Numbered from the stretch's first letter, positions 23,888 through 36,478 are shown. The stretch: 64,000 nt of DNA from Megalopta genalis (GCF_051020955.1 NC_135015.1:9063616-9127615); one strand, 5' to 3'. Made by a program: numbers and translations. The notes: generated by a model from the letters alone, not told the origin.

Positions 23888-24812
23888 CTTTTTTATAATA
23901 ACACATGAACGAAGAATTAATTGAACCCGTTATGAAGTAAAGGGAAGTTAAGTAAAAGGATGAAAATAATTTATGGATCCCGCTGACCAAGGCAGGTAAT
24001 TCCTCTTTCATATTTTAAGCCGTACTTCATGAATTTACATTATTACAATGAGCTCATATTCTGCTTCGTATATTAGGAACTTGTTTTATAAACAATCTTG
24101 TTAATTAGCATTACGAGTAGAATATATCCTGCACATGTAAATAAGACTTTGTCTATGTAGTTTCTAAAGAGTCGCGGAGTGAAGAAAGAGATCATCGGTT
24201 AACCGTCGCCGCGATCCAATTTTCGCAACGGTCATGTATTCCTCTTTCGGCGACGAGAATTTCGGTTTTCGGACACAACCATAGTCTGGCTGCGGAGGTG
24301 AAGCGACTAACTTCCCATCCCCCGAATGGTAATCGCGGATTTACCGTGAATACTATTCTCTCCCTCTTCCCTAATACCTCCCATAAGAAAGGAAACTCAC
24401 ATTCGCCCCCCAGACTTCGTACCTAACGATGCGTCGTCCCTCTTGCTTAACCTTCGACTATCTGAGCTTCCGGAAACTTAATTAAATGAGTCCCCGTGAC
24501 CGTCTGGTGGAATCTCGATACGTCTTCGAGCATTGATGTTGCCAGATTCATTGCGACGTGATTCTTTCATCGAATAAATTATGTAGGTCAAGAAGTTCGT
24601 GCCATTTTTAACAAGTAAATATAAAGCTGTTTCTTTGATATATAAAAATGTTTTTATTTAATTATGCATTGGCCGCTGTTACGTATGGCAAACCACAAAT
24701 GGAGGTTCGTTCAATTAGAATTGCTTCGATTAATTGTTGCGAAACCCAAACATCAAGCCGGCTAACATAACCGAGTCGATGCAAATGATTTTCTACTGTT
24801 GTTTCCAATATT
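23888..24812. other. no gene recognised
   Basis: AT-rich DNA with a CpG-richer part near 24170-24330. No feature was identified. Confidence 0.6.
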
Positions 24813-25050
24813 TGAGCCGTTTATTTTGAAAGTAGCATAAGTCACTTCGTTTTTAAGTCGATATATTTAAGGGTTTGCGTTTTAACACGTTTAAAAATAT
24901 GGATGCTAACTTTCGAGAAGATTTACTTGTATTTGTTATCTCAGGATACTGATATTTTTCTCGGTATAAATAATTTCGTATAAACATTAAAAAATCACCA
25001 CTTTTCATTACGGTAAAGCGACTAATGCCACTTTCAAAATAAACGGCTCA
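24813..25050. mobile_element. TIR element (TGAGCCGTTTATTTTGAAAG family), copy 1
   Basis: The 238-bp element starts TGAGCCGTTTATTTTGAAAG and ends with its reverse complement. The arms continue imperfectly through GCATAAGTCACTT. A second, inverted copy lies at 46902-47125. This copy has about 30 bases (around TTCGAGAAGATTTAC) that the other lacks. There is no coding capacity, and the target duplication is not clear (perhaps TT or TTT). The class is unknown. Confidence 0.85.
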
Positions 25051-26051
25051 TTTCAAGCTCTTGCGCATGTTCTCGTTTTTTTGGTTATTGTTAATCTTTT
25101 GTGGCCAATCAGAGCCCGTCGAATCCTGAAGCGAAAAATCCCCGGACGGAAATTTCGCAAATCACTTTTAAGAAAATCATCTTACAAGTCTTCTTGCACG
25201 TTTCCATCCTAGTTTTTTTCAAAATAAAACATCCTAATGTGTCGAAAATGTTCCATCTTTTCATTTCCGTCGAATTTGGCAACTACTATATTATCAAAAT
25301 CATTAAGGTAACAGTATTATCTGCCAAACTGTTATCTGCTTTGGACAAACGAACTGTAATTACGTGGGTTTTCAAAGGCTTAACTTCAAGAATCGCCGAA
25401 AACCGCACGAACTTTCTGGCCAACCGAATACATATGTACATACATTCCATGCAATTCATATTTGCCTCGCATACTCGCGTTCATGAAGTTCACGTCGTGG
25501 CAGTCAAGACGTAACGCGTAAACAATTTATATCGAAATAGTTAAAGCGTGTACGGGATATAAACGAACGCGAGCTGTACAATTTTTCTTGAGCGTAAATA
25601 TGTTACGAGACGTTCCGGCGTTTGCAGTAATACGTTCTCCTTAAAATCACAGCTCCGCTCGTAGCTATAGGAAGCTCGAATTAATATAATATTTCAGAAA
25701 GAAAATACAGAACCGTGGTTAGAACGAACGATTCGAGCGCTGTGAAGGAGAATCATATGTTCCACGTGCAGAAAGATGAGAAACTCGAGATTTATCAAGC
25801 GAAGAAATGAACAAATCTCTGCAGAGAATTGCATGGAAAAAGCCTCGAAGCAGTGTTTATTCAACTACTTTTTATCCTATTTCATTCTCTATGGTGTATC
25901 GCAGGTCGTGCATGTTAAAACTGAAATCGTTAAGAAGGCATTGAAAGGAATTGGACTCATTGATTCGATTCATTTGAAAGTAATTCTTCGAGCAGTCGAT
26001 CGGCTATAAGATTTATATATACGCGAAGTAAAAGAATTTCGTTCGAATCTA
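25051..26051. other. no gene recognised
   Basis: A 137-codon plus-strand frame (25101-25514) lacks an ATG start and any recognisable domain, and is probably chance. The rest is AT-rich spacer. Confidence 0.55.
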
Positions 26052-26260
26052 GTGATTAGACTGCGACGACTAATTCGACGAATCTTCGGACCAAATGAAA
26101 ATTTTGTGCATCGATTGCATGGAATGGGGACTGCAGAGGTTTCTTCTTTTAATAACTTTAATAAGTTGCAAATAATATAACAGAATCTTTAAATTAGTTT
26201 ACTATCTTTTACTGTTTCGTCGACTAATGATAATCAAAATTCGTAGCTCGTCCGTTAGAA
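26052..26260. mobile_element. GACTGCGGA-family MITE, degraded copy
   Basis: The left end is GTGATTAGACTGCG. Internal blocks AATGAAAATTTTGTGCAT, TTTAATAAGTTGCAAATAAT and CTTTTACTGTTTCG match the copy at 51137-51350 in order. The right end is eroded (TTCGTAGCTCG in place of TCCGCAGTCTA). Its length fits the family size of about 200-214 bp. Confidence 0.55.
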
Positions 26261-27304
26261 ATCTTAAACAATGACTAGAGCTGAAATAAAATTTCTATGA
26301 ATTATGAATAAATTGTCGGGCCTACGAAACTTGCATAAACCTAAAAGCAGAGTTGTCTCCGATGAGATCTTGTCGGAAGAGTTCGATGGGACATTTGCCG
26401 CGATGAAGGATAAAAATAAAATCGTTCAAAGCCTATGAATAGCATGAAACTTGGAAAAAGTTTGATCGGTTGTCGCGCGGAAGTTGAATGAATCGCAGCA
26501 TCACGTAAGTTCGCAGGGGACCGGGATACCTCGGAAAGATTCGAATAGGTTTCATATCGTTTGAACGTAATCCATTGAACCGACCGTCACAGTGGTTATA
26601 ATTATCGCGTACAAATGAAATTATTGCCGCATCCGGACGTTAATTACCGTAAATTGATGGAATTCCGCTCCGGTAACACGTTTAACGGGCGGCGGCCGCG
26701 GTTAAAACGAGCCGTGCACATTTTGACCACGAAAGTTCGTAATTGCGTCCGACAAGTTAATTACCACGGTAATGAGCGGGTGAAACGATATCTCGCGGCT
26801 ACAACGAAATAAAGACCAGTCGATCAATGCCTTGGACAGCGGCACGTTCGAGAGCGATCCCTCTTTCGCGGCCGGTTACACGTCGGCTGCCGATCGTTTT
26901 CTCACCTATCGGGAACGGGAAATTGTGGAAATAAGAATTCCGAATGCCTCGCGCCGTGTCGAACGAGCAGGAATGCTCATATTCAGACGTATCGAGAATA
27001 GCATCTGTCCGATACTTGAATGCGACGCTGGCTTGGAATTCAATGCAGTTTCTACGTGGATGATCGATGTTCCGCTAAAGAAATCGGTCCCTCTACAGAG
27101 CGCAGAGTAGATATATTGATGTATTAACCTTTGTGCGCCGTTCGCTTCAATTTCATCGGCAATACCAATTTTTAAACGGATCTCTTGCTATCGGCATGAA
27201 TTACGGCGGTACATACGTTCTACTAATTCGAGCTCAATTTTTACCTATGCATGGCAAACAAGAATGCGTGCGACGGGAATAAAAATTATGCAGATTTTAT
27301 ATTG
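26261..27304. other. CpG-rich patch, no gene recognised
   Basis: The stretch 26450-27110 is CpG-rich with many AATTA-containing words. Frames at 26615-26812 and 26832-27110 are short and lack domains. A lone TTAACCTTTGTGCGCCG, which resembles a piggyBac-type terminus, occurs at about 27125 without a partner end. Confidence 0.5.
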
Positions 27305-27420
27305 TCATTATTAGACTGCGGATGTTACGCATTTATGACGAAAATGACGACAATTTATGGCGCAACTTGAAAGAATTAAAAAGAGTACAAGAATTACAGG
27401 GTATCAATGTATTATTTTCG
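27305..27420. mobile_element. GACTGCGGA-family MITE, left half only
   Basis: CATTATTAGACTGCGGAT followed by GCATTTATGACGAAAATGA is a good match to the family left arm. The right arm is not found within the expected 210 bases, so this copy is truncated. Confidence 0.6.
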
Positions 27421-29176
27421 TTCTAATAAAATTCTTAAAGAAAGGAAAGTGTTTCTGATTGGTTCTTGGGTTTTACAGCAGTTGGAGAACATTTTTATGT
27501 TCTAGTCGTTACTAATGCATTGTTTATTGGCTTCCTCGAAATATTAGGTGTTCAAATGTTTAAAACGATCGAAACAGTTTTTAAATGCAAGGAACATAGA
27601 AACAATTTTACGCGAAGGTAATAACTGCGATGTGCAGAATACAATTTTTCATATGAGGTTTCGTATAGGAGTAAATCGAGTTTCGAAATTCGTCGAGCAC
27701 GCATGCATCGGTATATAGGCGAAGTAGAAATGGTAAGTCATGCACAGACATGTCAGCTGTCACCCATTCAACGGCACGTGCACCTTACAAACTTTTACAC
27801 TGGGTTTTCTCGGAAACGGAATCTCATATGTATAAAATTTCATTCTATATTTTTAGCTTATTTTATCATATGGTATTACTTATTCCGTGAACGCGTAATT
27901 GAAATTGAAACACTTAGCACGTGAGACTTTCATTCTTTTCATTTGTTATTTTCGAGCGGAAATACATAATAATGTGATCAAACATTTTCCTTTAGTTGAT
28001 CAAAAAAATATTATTATTAATATAAAACTGTATAAAAATGTGTTTTCTCGAAAAAAGGGTATTCATTCTTTTTCGACTTATTTTTTGACGTAGAAATAGC
28101 CCCTATTCGGTTGTACCGCCAGTTACACGCCACCCTGTATATCGATAGTTCGGCGCGAGAAGAGCGTGTGGCAATTAAATAACTCAATTAATTAACTTAC
28201 TTAAATAATTTAATAATTTCCTAGAACTGCTGAATACCAGGGCGTTTTTATTCGGCTACAGATTACCGATCGTCAATTTACCTCGCATCAAAATTACATC
28301 GTACTTAATAATCTCGGCCTGGTTTCCATGGGAAAAAAATCTCGCCGCTAAAGCGATTTTGCGTTAATCTCTATCGACCGACCATTGCCTTAATTCCGCA
28401 ACGTACCTGAAGGGGATTGGGAATTTTGTGTTGGAGTTTTCATTGTATAAAGCACCCGCGAGTCCGAGCCGGATAAAACGTGCGATCGTCCCGATAAAGC
28501 TCCGCCGTGGAACGGAACAATATTTTCGGCGGGTAAATTTCTCTCCGGGCGCACGTCCCACTCCCGATTATTTCAGGGGAAAAAATGGGTGGCGTGTCGT
28601 TAGTTAATTTTCTCATTGCGGTGCTGCGAGCCATTAATTTGACAGTTTAAATAAAATATACGGATCCTTCGGCGTGACAGACTCGCCCGAAAAACACGAG
28701 CTCTCCGCGTGGGCCCGGAATTAAAAGAACACTTTAAAATATGCACGCGACAACGAAAACGAACGTAATTTGATGGAAACGAAGTAAATTATGCACCGGC
28801 GGTCCATTTATCGTGCGCGCTCTGTTGTACAAAAGAACAAAAATGATGTGAATTCAAAAGCGAAAACGCACGCCGTTTAATTAGATTCTACGAAAACGGG
28901 CTGGAATAAATAACAAGTGAAGGATTTATTTCGCTACATCTGCCGCTCGTTTCTGCTACGCTGGATGCAATTGAAAAAAATCATTTGACAGGAAGCTTTG
29001 ATAATCCGAAATTTTTCATTTTTCTTTTTTTTTTGTAAATCTCGCAGGTTTATACCTCGAAAAAAGTATTATGCGGATTTATTTTTTCGTTCTTTTTCGA
29101 TTTTTCGGATTGAAAGCATCCTTAGAGTGAAAACTGTTGGTATATACAACGATACTCACACACATACACACACACA
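27421..29176. other. no gene recognised; CpG-rich patch and (CA)n
   Basis: AT-rich DNA runs to about 28100, followed by a CpG-rich patch at 28320-28920 with several CATTAATT- and AATTA-type words. A CA microsatellite lies at 29155-29176. No exon is recognisable. Confidence 0.5.
28000..28143 (-). repeat. TACAGGGTG-type dispersed repeat, 5' end
   Basis: On the minus strand the sequence starts ATACAGGGTGGCGTGTAACT, then GGTACAACCGAATAGGGG, TACGTCAAAAAATAAGTCG and an AT-rich body. This layout is familiar from short dispersed repeats of Hymenoptera (general knowledge). It is non-coding, and the far end is not defined. Confidence 0.45.
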
Positions 29177-29480
29177 TGTCTACAGGGGCAATAAATAAAG
29201 GTGCAACCCCGAGCCCCATAAATGCAGGTACAAGCCCGACCTTCTGAAGGAATAGTATAAAAGGACTGCACGTTCCAGTGCGAGAAGCTACTTCCCATAG
29301 AACTACAGAGGCGTTCGTCAGCCTAGAAGACGATCAGTCAGACAGTATCTCCGCGACTTCACATACAGTCACTCTTCTTCACACAAAGTACATTTTATAT
29401 CCGCTAGATGCTTTATTAAACACTGTATCATATTTGTATTGTATTATTAGTGAATAAACAATTAGCAAATTCCAACAAAA
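29177..29480 (+). mobile_element. candidate solo LTR (about 304 bp)
   Basis: The segment starts TGTCTACAGGGGCAATAA, has a TATA box (TATAAAAGG, 29256-29264) and a polyadenylation signal AATAAA (about 29453), and is followed by a repeated ACACA on both flanks. That is the layout of a retrotransposon LTR (promoter, then transcript, then poly-A signal). Two doubts remain. The left flank is a CA microsatellite, so the 5-bp duplication may be accidental, and the 3' end (CAACAAAA) does not finish in CA. No internal gag/pol or primer site follows. Confidence 0.45.
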
Positions 29481-30187
29481 ACACATGGGTTAATCTATTT
29501 CCCAACACAGCTCTAAAACCGCTGCAGATACAAGCAATATTAATAATAAAATTTAAACGATGTTTTATGCTTTGCAACGTCGGTGCCGTTAAGATACTTT
29601 TCGTTCGTCGGGATAAGTACATCCACACGTGAAAGTCAAATTTACTTTCTGCCACTATGCAAACAAATTCCGCAGAACCCGAGCGTTATAAGCAGCTAGG
29701 ACGAAGCTGAAGGTATCGTTCAGCCATCGGCGTTCATAAAACAGTAAACGTGCAACAGTGTGCACAAAACAGCCGTACCGGTAAACTTTTCTGAGCAAGC
29801 GGCTTACGCGGAATCCCATCAAAAATTTGTGGTTTAGCCGGTGGAACAAGAACGAAAAAACGGGACACCGAATGAAAACGCCCTCGCACAGTAGTTCAAT
29901 GCCGATAGCTATACAATAACGCTTTATAGTTCCATCTGCGTCGATTCTTTAGCACGACGTACAATGCTCGAGCGACCACCGTTGACCCATTTATTCCACA
30001 CAAAGGAGCCGCCGTAATCGACGCTCAATCCCTTCAGAAGTGCCGTCGCGATTACAGCGGGGATTCGTTTGCGAGATTCTTGCGCCTTCCATGAAACTCG
30101 GCACCCTCGTCATCTCGAGTACCTAATCTATTGTCGCTCCGAAGTTGATACAATTCTTGGATCAAAGACAATTTACATTTTGACTAC
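29481..30187. other. no gene recognised
   Basis: Mixed composition with CpG-richer DNA near 29860-30130. Nothing was identified. Confidence 0.6.
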
Positions 30188-30477
30188 TTAACCCGAGAAA
30201 GAAAACCTACGTCGCAGAGGCGCCTGCGAAGACTGTTGATTTTTGTTAATTTTTCATAGAGGTCTAGTGATTTAAGTTTAAAATTACTTAAAATATAAAA
30301 AAATATAATATAAATGCATTTTATTTTTACAATAATGCCAAACCTTTAAAATGACTAGATTAACTTAAATAAATATCCATTGTTAGTATAAAATTGACGC
30401 CTTAGAAAAGCATGCGCCTCTGAAGCGTATGGTTATCTTTTACGTACGTTGTCATATGGTTATCTTTCTAGGGTTAA
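30188..30477. mobile_element. TTAA MITE derived from the 22.3-kb piggyBac element
   Basis: The 290-bp element is bounded by TTAA with the same termini as 22279-22952, in opposite orientation. Read on the minus strand it matches the left 251 bases and the right 39 bases of that element with about three substitutions. The junction is at TTCG, which occurs at both deletion edges in the parent. It has no coding capacity. This is a clear case of MITE birth by microhomology-mediated internal deletion followed by transposition. Confidence 0.95.
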
Positions 30478-30707
30478 ACGAGGAATCTGGTGCACAAATT
30501 GTGCGAAATAAATCATTAAAAATTTTAATTAACAGTAGCGTACATAGGGATTATGTTCCTCGACTTTCAGTTGAACATTCAAAGTATTTGGCATATATCC
30601 GCAGAAAACTGATGCCTTTTTCTAGATACTGATTAACAAAGATCAATTTGAAATTTTAAGTGTATATTAAATTTGTATTGGGATAATATATTGTATGTTT
30701 AACCAGT

Positions 30708-30871
30708 TACAGTAAATTCTCTCGAATTGTCCCTTAACTTGTCAACAAAAATGGACAATTTCCGAGCCAACTATAAAAACGAGCTGCGAGGCTCGAATAA
30801 TCGTATCTCCTCTTCCCGAATTGTCCATTTTTGTTTACAAGCTGAAGGACAATTGGAGAGAATTTACTGTA
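30708..30871. mobile_element. TA-flanked fold-back MITE (CAGTAAATTCTCTC family), best copy
   Basis: The 164-bp element has TA on both sides and termini CAGTAAATTCTCTCGAATTG and its near-complement. The arms also pair through GACAATT and the TCAACAAAAATGGACAATTT / ATTGTCCATTTTTG blocks. The middle has ACTATAAAAACGAGCTGCG and GGCTCGAATAATCGTATCTC. Its TA target and long inverted arms fit a Tc1/mariner-type MITE, but no transposase is present to prove the class. Confidence 0.85.
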
Positions 30872-33800
30872 GCTATTTTTGACGACTTTAATCGATGTTA
30901 CACATTTCTTCATAACACTCGTCGTAAACAGCTAACTGCAGATGAAGGATATATACTTTGATATTCTTTATTAAAGTATATATTTTATGAAAGTGTTGTA
31001 TTTAAACAAAATATGAAGAAACTCAAACATATATAGTACAATTACAGTAACTCACACACTTTTCAAAGGGATTGCAACCGTCAACTGGTTAAGAATGTTT
31101 TAGGTAAAGTAAAACACATAGTTCAAAACTTATTTCCCAAAAATTCTAAAACTAAGTACGTCAACAATTATCTTAAAACGCGCAGTGTTTAACTGAAAGA
31201 TCTTATCAGTACAGTATTCAATGTCATCTGTTTGCAAGCATCGCCGAACTACTTGCATAGAATTTCCTAATTTATGCGTTCCTCGCTGATAAACTTATTT
31301 TCCTCAACAGAGATTCTCAGAGTTTTCAGACGCTGAAACTTTTTTCTACGGAAACTCTGCTCTGAACCGGAATTAGAATCGGGCAGTTTCGAAATTTTCA
31401 GCGCGTCGAAGCATCAACGCAAAGCCGTCCAATTAATACCTACAATCTATGGCGGAAACTTTGAAGTCTGTGAATAAACCACGTCGAAAGGTAAATCGAA
31501 GTCATCTCGACGAGATTCCGAAATGGAGAGCTTCGTCCATGAAAAAGATAAACGAAACAATTCCACCGTGGAACTCGCCTCTTCCCTAGCTCGATCTGCT
31601 CGGATCGTCGAACGCTGGTGGTCCCGGCGTGACGTTTCCCCTGTCCATTGTTGTTTCATAATGCTTATTGTCTGTCAGAGTACGCGGCAACGAGGATAAT
31701 GAACGCGAGATTGTATCTGTGACCGTAACGTACACGTCCGTCTCCACCGTCGTGCGTGTGCGCCCAAAGACAAGATAATTAACGTGTCCCAACTGCGGTC
31801 CGGGATTCAATTCAAAGCGAACGGACGTTGAAAATTGAATCGTGTTTTCAGCTTTCCGCCATTCCGTCCGGCGCTCATGCAGACTTTAAACAGCATCAGA
31901 AAGTTCCGAAAACAGGATTCCATTACTTGCCGGCTATTAATGTATGCGCTTCACAACGTCTTTTCATACTATCTATCTAGTCCATACGTTCACATGACAA
32001 ATATGCAGCGAGTTTTTGAAGGAGTGGAAAACGTTAAAAGCCGCTTTATTATTAATTCGTTATTATTATTATTATTATTATTTATATTATTATCATCACT
32101 TAGTTTGGGGGACTCATTACTAAACGCACTATATCTTTACACTAGGATATGATTTCACGCATTTTAACGCTCCATATTTTTCGACTAAAAATGTAAAATA
32201 TGGTAAAACGACAAACATAACTCTTCGAGTAAAACACAGCGAAATCGTTAGATTAAAACAAGAAGGAAACGTCAAGAAAATGTAGAAAAACCGCAAAACT
32301 TTGACCGCAAAAAAGCGGTGAACTGTTTAAAAATCGCTTTTACATCACTTTTACAATCTCTATCGAATTAAGTATGCACGTCGAAGTCAAATATCTCGTA
32401 CCGCCGGAAAGGATTGTCTCATTCACGATTTCAAGTTCTTTTCGTAGACGACACAGCCTATGATTACGGTGCTCATGAATTCATCGAGCCTTGCTTTCTC
32501 ATGCGGCTATTGAAACGCCATTCATCATCAGTCACGGTGTAACGGGATCGATTGAGAGGCTGAATCCTATCTGGAATCACCATTCCGCGACGTTGGATTC
32601 CGACGAGGGCGTGACGCGATTCAAGAAGAACGGACCCGCTCGAGAGTATTCAAAAACAATTCGGGATCCCCGAGGAATGAGCATAAACCGCGCCGGAAAC
32701 GCCGTCGCCCACGCCTCTCGGTCGGAACCGTTCCGAAACGGGCCCGGTCGTTCCATGAGCGTAATTCAGTGGTGCGAGCATTCGGATAAGCGAGCAAGAG
32801 CGGCACGACACGCGCCATTAAATCATTGTAAGACGTTCATGCGCGTCGAAACGGGATCATACCGATTCGCGTGCACGGTTATACCTACGCGGCTCCGTCC
32901 TCCGCGGGAAACGATCAGCTGTCTCGTCGCGACGGAATTTATTTCCCGTCAGACGAAATTCAGTTTACGCTTGGCCGGCCCATCCTATTTTGGCTCTCGC
33001 AGTCACGTCGGGGAATACACGATAGACTGCTATGCTCGATTTTCGCTGGGGAATGGATTGGTTAATTAGCTCGCGAACTTGCTGCTGCCGGTTTCTGGGA
33101 TCTTTTGCGTAGAAAGATCGTGTGCTCATTTTATGAGACAAATGCAGAACAGCTTAGCACTTTATGCTAAGAACGATATTGAAACGGGATAGTTAAAATT
33201 TATCATAGTCGACGGTACTTTAACGCTTTTGCATTATGAATATCCTAATAAAATATAGTTTGTTCGAATATATTACAATGATATTGGATTTGGAAAATAT
33301 CGCAACATACGTACGTATGTACATAATTAAATTGCAAAACAGAATAATTAACGAAACAATTGATTCTGAGAGTAACATGGAACAATAAGTTTTTAAAACA
33401 ACAAATAAAATAATTAACTTTTGACAATAATATTAAAAATTATGGAAATCCTTTAATATTTATATTTATATAATAATCATAACATATAGTAATAATTGAT
33501 TTACAGGAAGAGTATAATAGAAGATATTTATAAGGATACGTAGAAAATTAAAAGTATGTATGAATAACTGAAATAAAGAACTGAGGCAGTACATGAATGA
33601 AAAAGTGAATAAAGTACAAAGAAAAATAATGTTAGTAGTCTTTGTAGTCTTTACAGTCTTCATAGTATAAATTGTTATTTAAATTGCATGTATGTATGGA
33701 AATTGTTCAAAAGAGTAAACTACTCGCTGCCTAGAAATTCCATAAAATTATTCATACAGAAAACTTTGCCCTAAATTCTCTGTGATATGAATTCGCATAA

Positions 33801-35260
33801 ATGTTCTATGTTCATTTTGGCAGTGTAGAACCTTATACGATGTATCATCATTATACATTTTCGACTTTAATGCGCATGAAAAATCTCTTTCTTCTCCTTT
33901 GCAGAATAATTAATAGGATATTCTGGGTGCATAATGCTTTCGAGGCTCTTTGAAGTGGTCCCGTACATAATGCTTTTCATAGCTAAAGTTCAGCAAGTGG
34001 CCTTGGGGCAAGTATTGTAATATTAGAATTTTCTTGTAATGTTTATTAAGTTTATTAGCAAATATTAAAATTTAATGTGCAGTGTTTTACTCGTTAGAAT
34101 TAACCTTGGTACTTTTAAACGAAAGTCCTGCCATGAGAACAGATTTTTCTACGTGTAATCAAAAGTTCTACTGCGATAATAGACTTCACAAAAGTGAATT
34201 GCGCCAATTGTAAGTTTCAACGGCACTCTTCCGTACCATTCAGGTTTAAAAATTTGCATTAACGTTTTTAACAGACCTCCGTACTTTTTTAATTCCCGTG
34301 CGTGGTCTTCAAGGAAATTAATTTTCGCGAGGAATCCTCATAAAGGCCTATCAAAAACACGTTCAACCGAAGTTACAGACACAATTATGTCATTCAATAT
34401 TTTTAGTATTACAGTATATGAAATATATCGTAGTAACGAGATAAATACAGATGATGGATCAGTTCAATCTTGGCTAATCATATTAGTCGGAAACTCTGTG
34501 GTGGGCAAATGGATCATCAAATAGTCATTGATTCCAGCATCACCATATGGGTCCTTTGTTCTAACATCAAACGTCTCTATGCATATACTCAAACCCCGGC
34601 ATGATCATGCACTGATTGTAAGTCACGGTACATTAACAAATTGATGCGCTGATGCGGTCACCTGCGAAGCTGTGAAATAACTAGCGTTCTGGTATCATCA
34701 AATATAAACCACAATTGTTATTGAATCTCTATTACGCAACGAATATAAAAACAACTGCGAAGGATCGCGTAATTCTGAATTGATCCATTTCATTGATGTT
34801 TTAAAATGTAATCTATACGTGCCAAAATGTTAAAAAGACAACTTAAATAAATTAGAAGGTCGCATTAAATTAACTTATCTTTAAATTATCTTAACAATAA
34901 ATTTGGTTAGTAAGCAATACAATTTATAGTGAATAATAACTCCTTATTTCTCACAATAAGGACAATACCTCTGCGATTCTAACTTACTCATATATCTGCA
35001 AATTTTTCTTGTTATACTTAAATGCAATTTTGTAAAGTTCAATTGCTAATAAAATGAAATGATAGGTTTCCGAAGTAATCCAACTGGTTGCATTTGCTAT
35101 TTTGTTGTAATTAATCGGTATTTACACGAGGTACATTTGCTCTGCGTTTAACGACCATATTGGAAATTGTTTTAATTATCCTGCTTATCTTGCACGATTT
35201 TAATTAAGCGTGTCGATACACAGTTACAAAACAAAATTTCATCGTTAAAATGTGAATATC
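30872..35260. other. no gene recognised; CpG-rich patch within AT-rich DNA
   Basis: The stretch 31310-31900 has moderate CpG content. A (TTA)n tract is at 32059-32093. A CpG-rich patch lies at 32480-33120 and includes a 192-codon plus-strand frame (32491-33069) that lacks an ATG start, any domain and low-entropy codon use. The stretch 33130-35260 is AT-rich and unremarkable. Confidence 0.5.
32059..32093. repeat. (TTA)n microsatellite
   Basis: About ten ATT/TTA units with one interruption. Confidence 0.9.
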
Positions 35261-35822
35261 CATACAAATTAGCCTGACCTGTTGTATCAGGAGTCGAACC
35301 GACTCCAAGCCAGGCCCGTGTGTCCGGGCACCATGAAATCGATAACAATCTGGTCGAGCATGATCGAAGATTCGTGTTCCAATTTAGATTCTAATGTAGC
35401 CGTGTACGTACTCACGATTAAGAAGACAAAGGGTGGTGTGAAGCGTACGAGAAGCAAATCGGACAGATTAATGGAACCGAGGTTCTTTATCGTGCGCGAC
35501 GGAACATGATTAGCCGAAGTGGACCGCGGGAGGGAAAAACGGAAAGCGACGTCGTCGATAAATTATCAAACCGGGACATTGTTTGTGCCAACTAGAACAA
35601 GTGGCCAACAGCTTCGGATATACGGAGAGCCAGAAGAGCCAATAAATGATATACACTGGCCTGTGAAAGAAAATACACCGTTGCCGCATCAAAGGTACCT
35701 GCTATAACACGGTGAAACTACAAAGACCGGCTTTACGCGCGTTCTGCAGCGCAGAATGCAATCCACCCTCCGTTTAAAAGCCTCGGAAGAGTGGGACACT
35801 CGAAGGGAAGATGCAACGACGC
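35261..35822. other. no gene recognised
   Basis: Moderately CpG-rich. Short overlapping frames occur on both strands with nothing recognisable. Confidence 0.55.
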
Positions 35823-35940
35823 CAACAACAAGCAGATCACGGCCGTTTGTATTTACGATGCAACGACTTTGCCCGCGCAGCCATGCGTTGCACCGTAAAT
35901 ACAGGGACTATGGTTCGCGATCTGCTTGTAGCTGTTGTTG
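35823..35940. ncRNA. candidate ~118-nt imperfect hairpin (possible small-RNA precursor)
   Basis: Three paired blocks nest in order around a 20-base loop (35866-35885). GTATTTACGATGCAACG (35849-35865) pairs with CGTTGCACCGTAAATAC (35886-35902), 16 of 17. AGCAGATC (35831-35838) pairs with GATCTGCT (35919-35926). CAACAACA (35823-35830) pairs with TGTTGTTG (35933-35940). An unpaired internal loop separates the first two blocks. The shape is compatible with a pre-miRNA, or with an inverted duplication. It contains no known miRNA sequence that I recognise, and the strand is undecided. Confidence 0.35.
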
Positions 35941-36186
35941 CTCCTTCTTCTTTTGAGGCCGCGCCTCTTTTCCTCTATACAAAGTTGGAATCTCCGGCTT
36001 CGGGCTACGCGATGCGCCCCCAACCTCCCTTTGTCCCGATACTGCTTATTAACAAATTGCACATTTCGTGCATTTGCAACTGAACGAATTTGGGTACGTT
36101 ATTTTGATCTTACACCGTGAACTATTCTCAGAGAATCTTGCTAAAACTGCACAATATTATGTCAGCAAGAGGTAATTTTACTGTGC

Positions 36187-36322
36187 CATGCGTATGTACA
36201 AGGTGTTACAAAATTGAAAGGATGAGGATAATATTTGTGTACGTTTCTTTATTTTGTATTTATAAATATTCTTAAAAGATTCTTGCATAAAAGTGTACAG
36301 TTTTACGCCATTTTGCTCTGTA
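36187..36322. repeat. tandem duplication, unit 1
   Basis: A 136-bp unit begins ATGCGTATGTACAAGGTGTT and ends near CATTTTGCT. Its partner follows directly at 36323 but is interrupted by a piggyBac insertion. Shared blocks are GTATGTACAAG, TGAAAG, GGATACG/TGTACG and TCTTGCAT[AG]AAAGTG[TC]ACAGT. Confidence 0.8.
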
Positions 36323-36478
36323 AAATGTATGTACAAGATGTTAACCAACTGAAAGAAGGAGAATAGAATTTGGATACGTTTTTTAACCCTTAGCGGACGA
36401 GAGGCGACTCCCGGTCGCCACGGCGTTTCGCGCGGCAGGACGAATGGCGAGTGAGAGGCGACAGTTGGTGTTTAAATT

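Noticed and set aside
25101..25514. 137-codon plus frame that might be a membrane protein
   Set aside because: It has no ATG start, its hydrophobic residues follow from T-rich DNA, and it has no domain.
32491..33069. 192-codon plus-strand frame, the longest in the window
   Set aside because: It does not begin with ATG, composition and residue order look random (Arg/Ser-rich from CpG content), and other frames overlap it on both strands.
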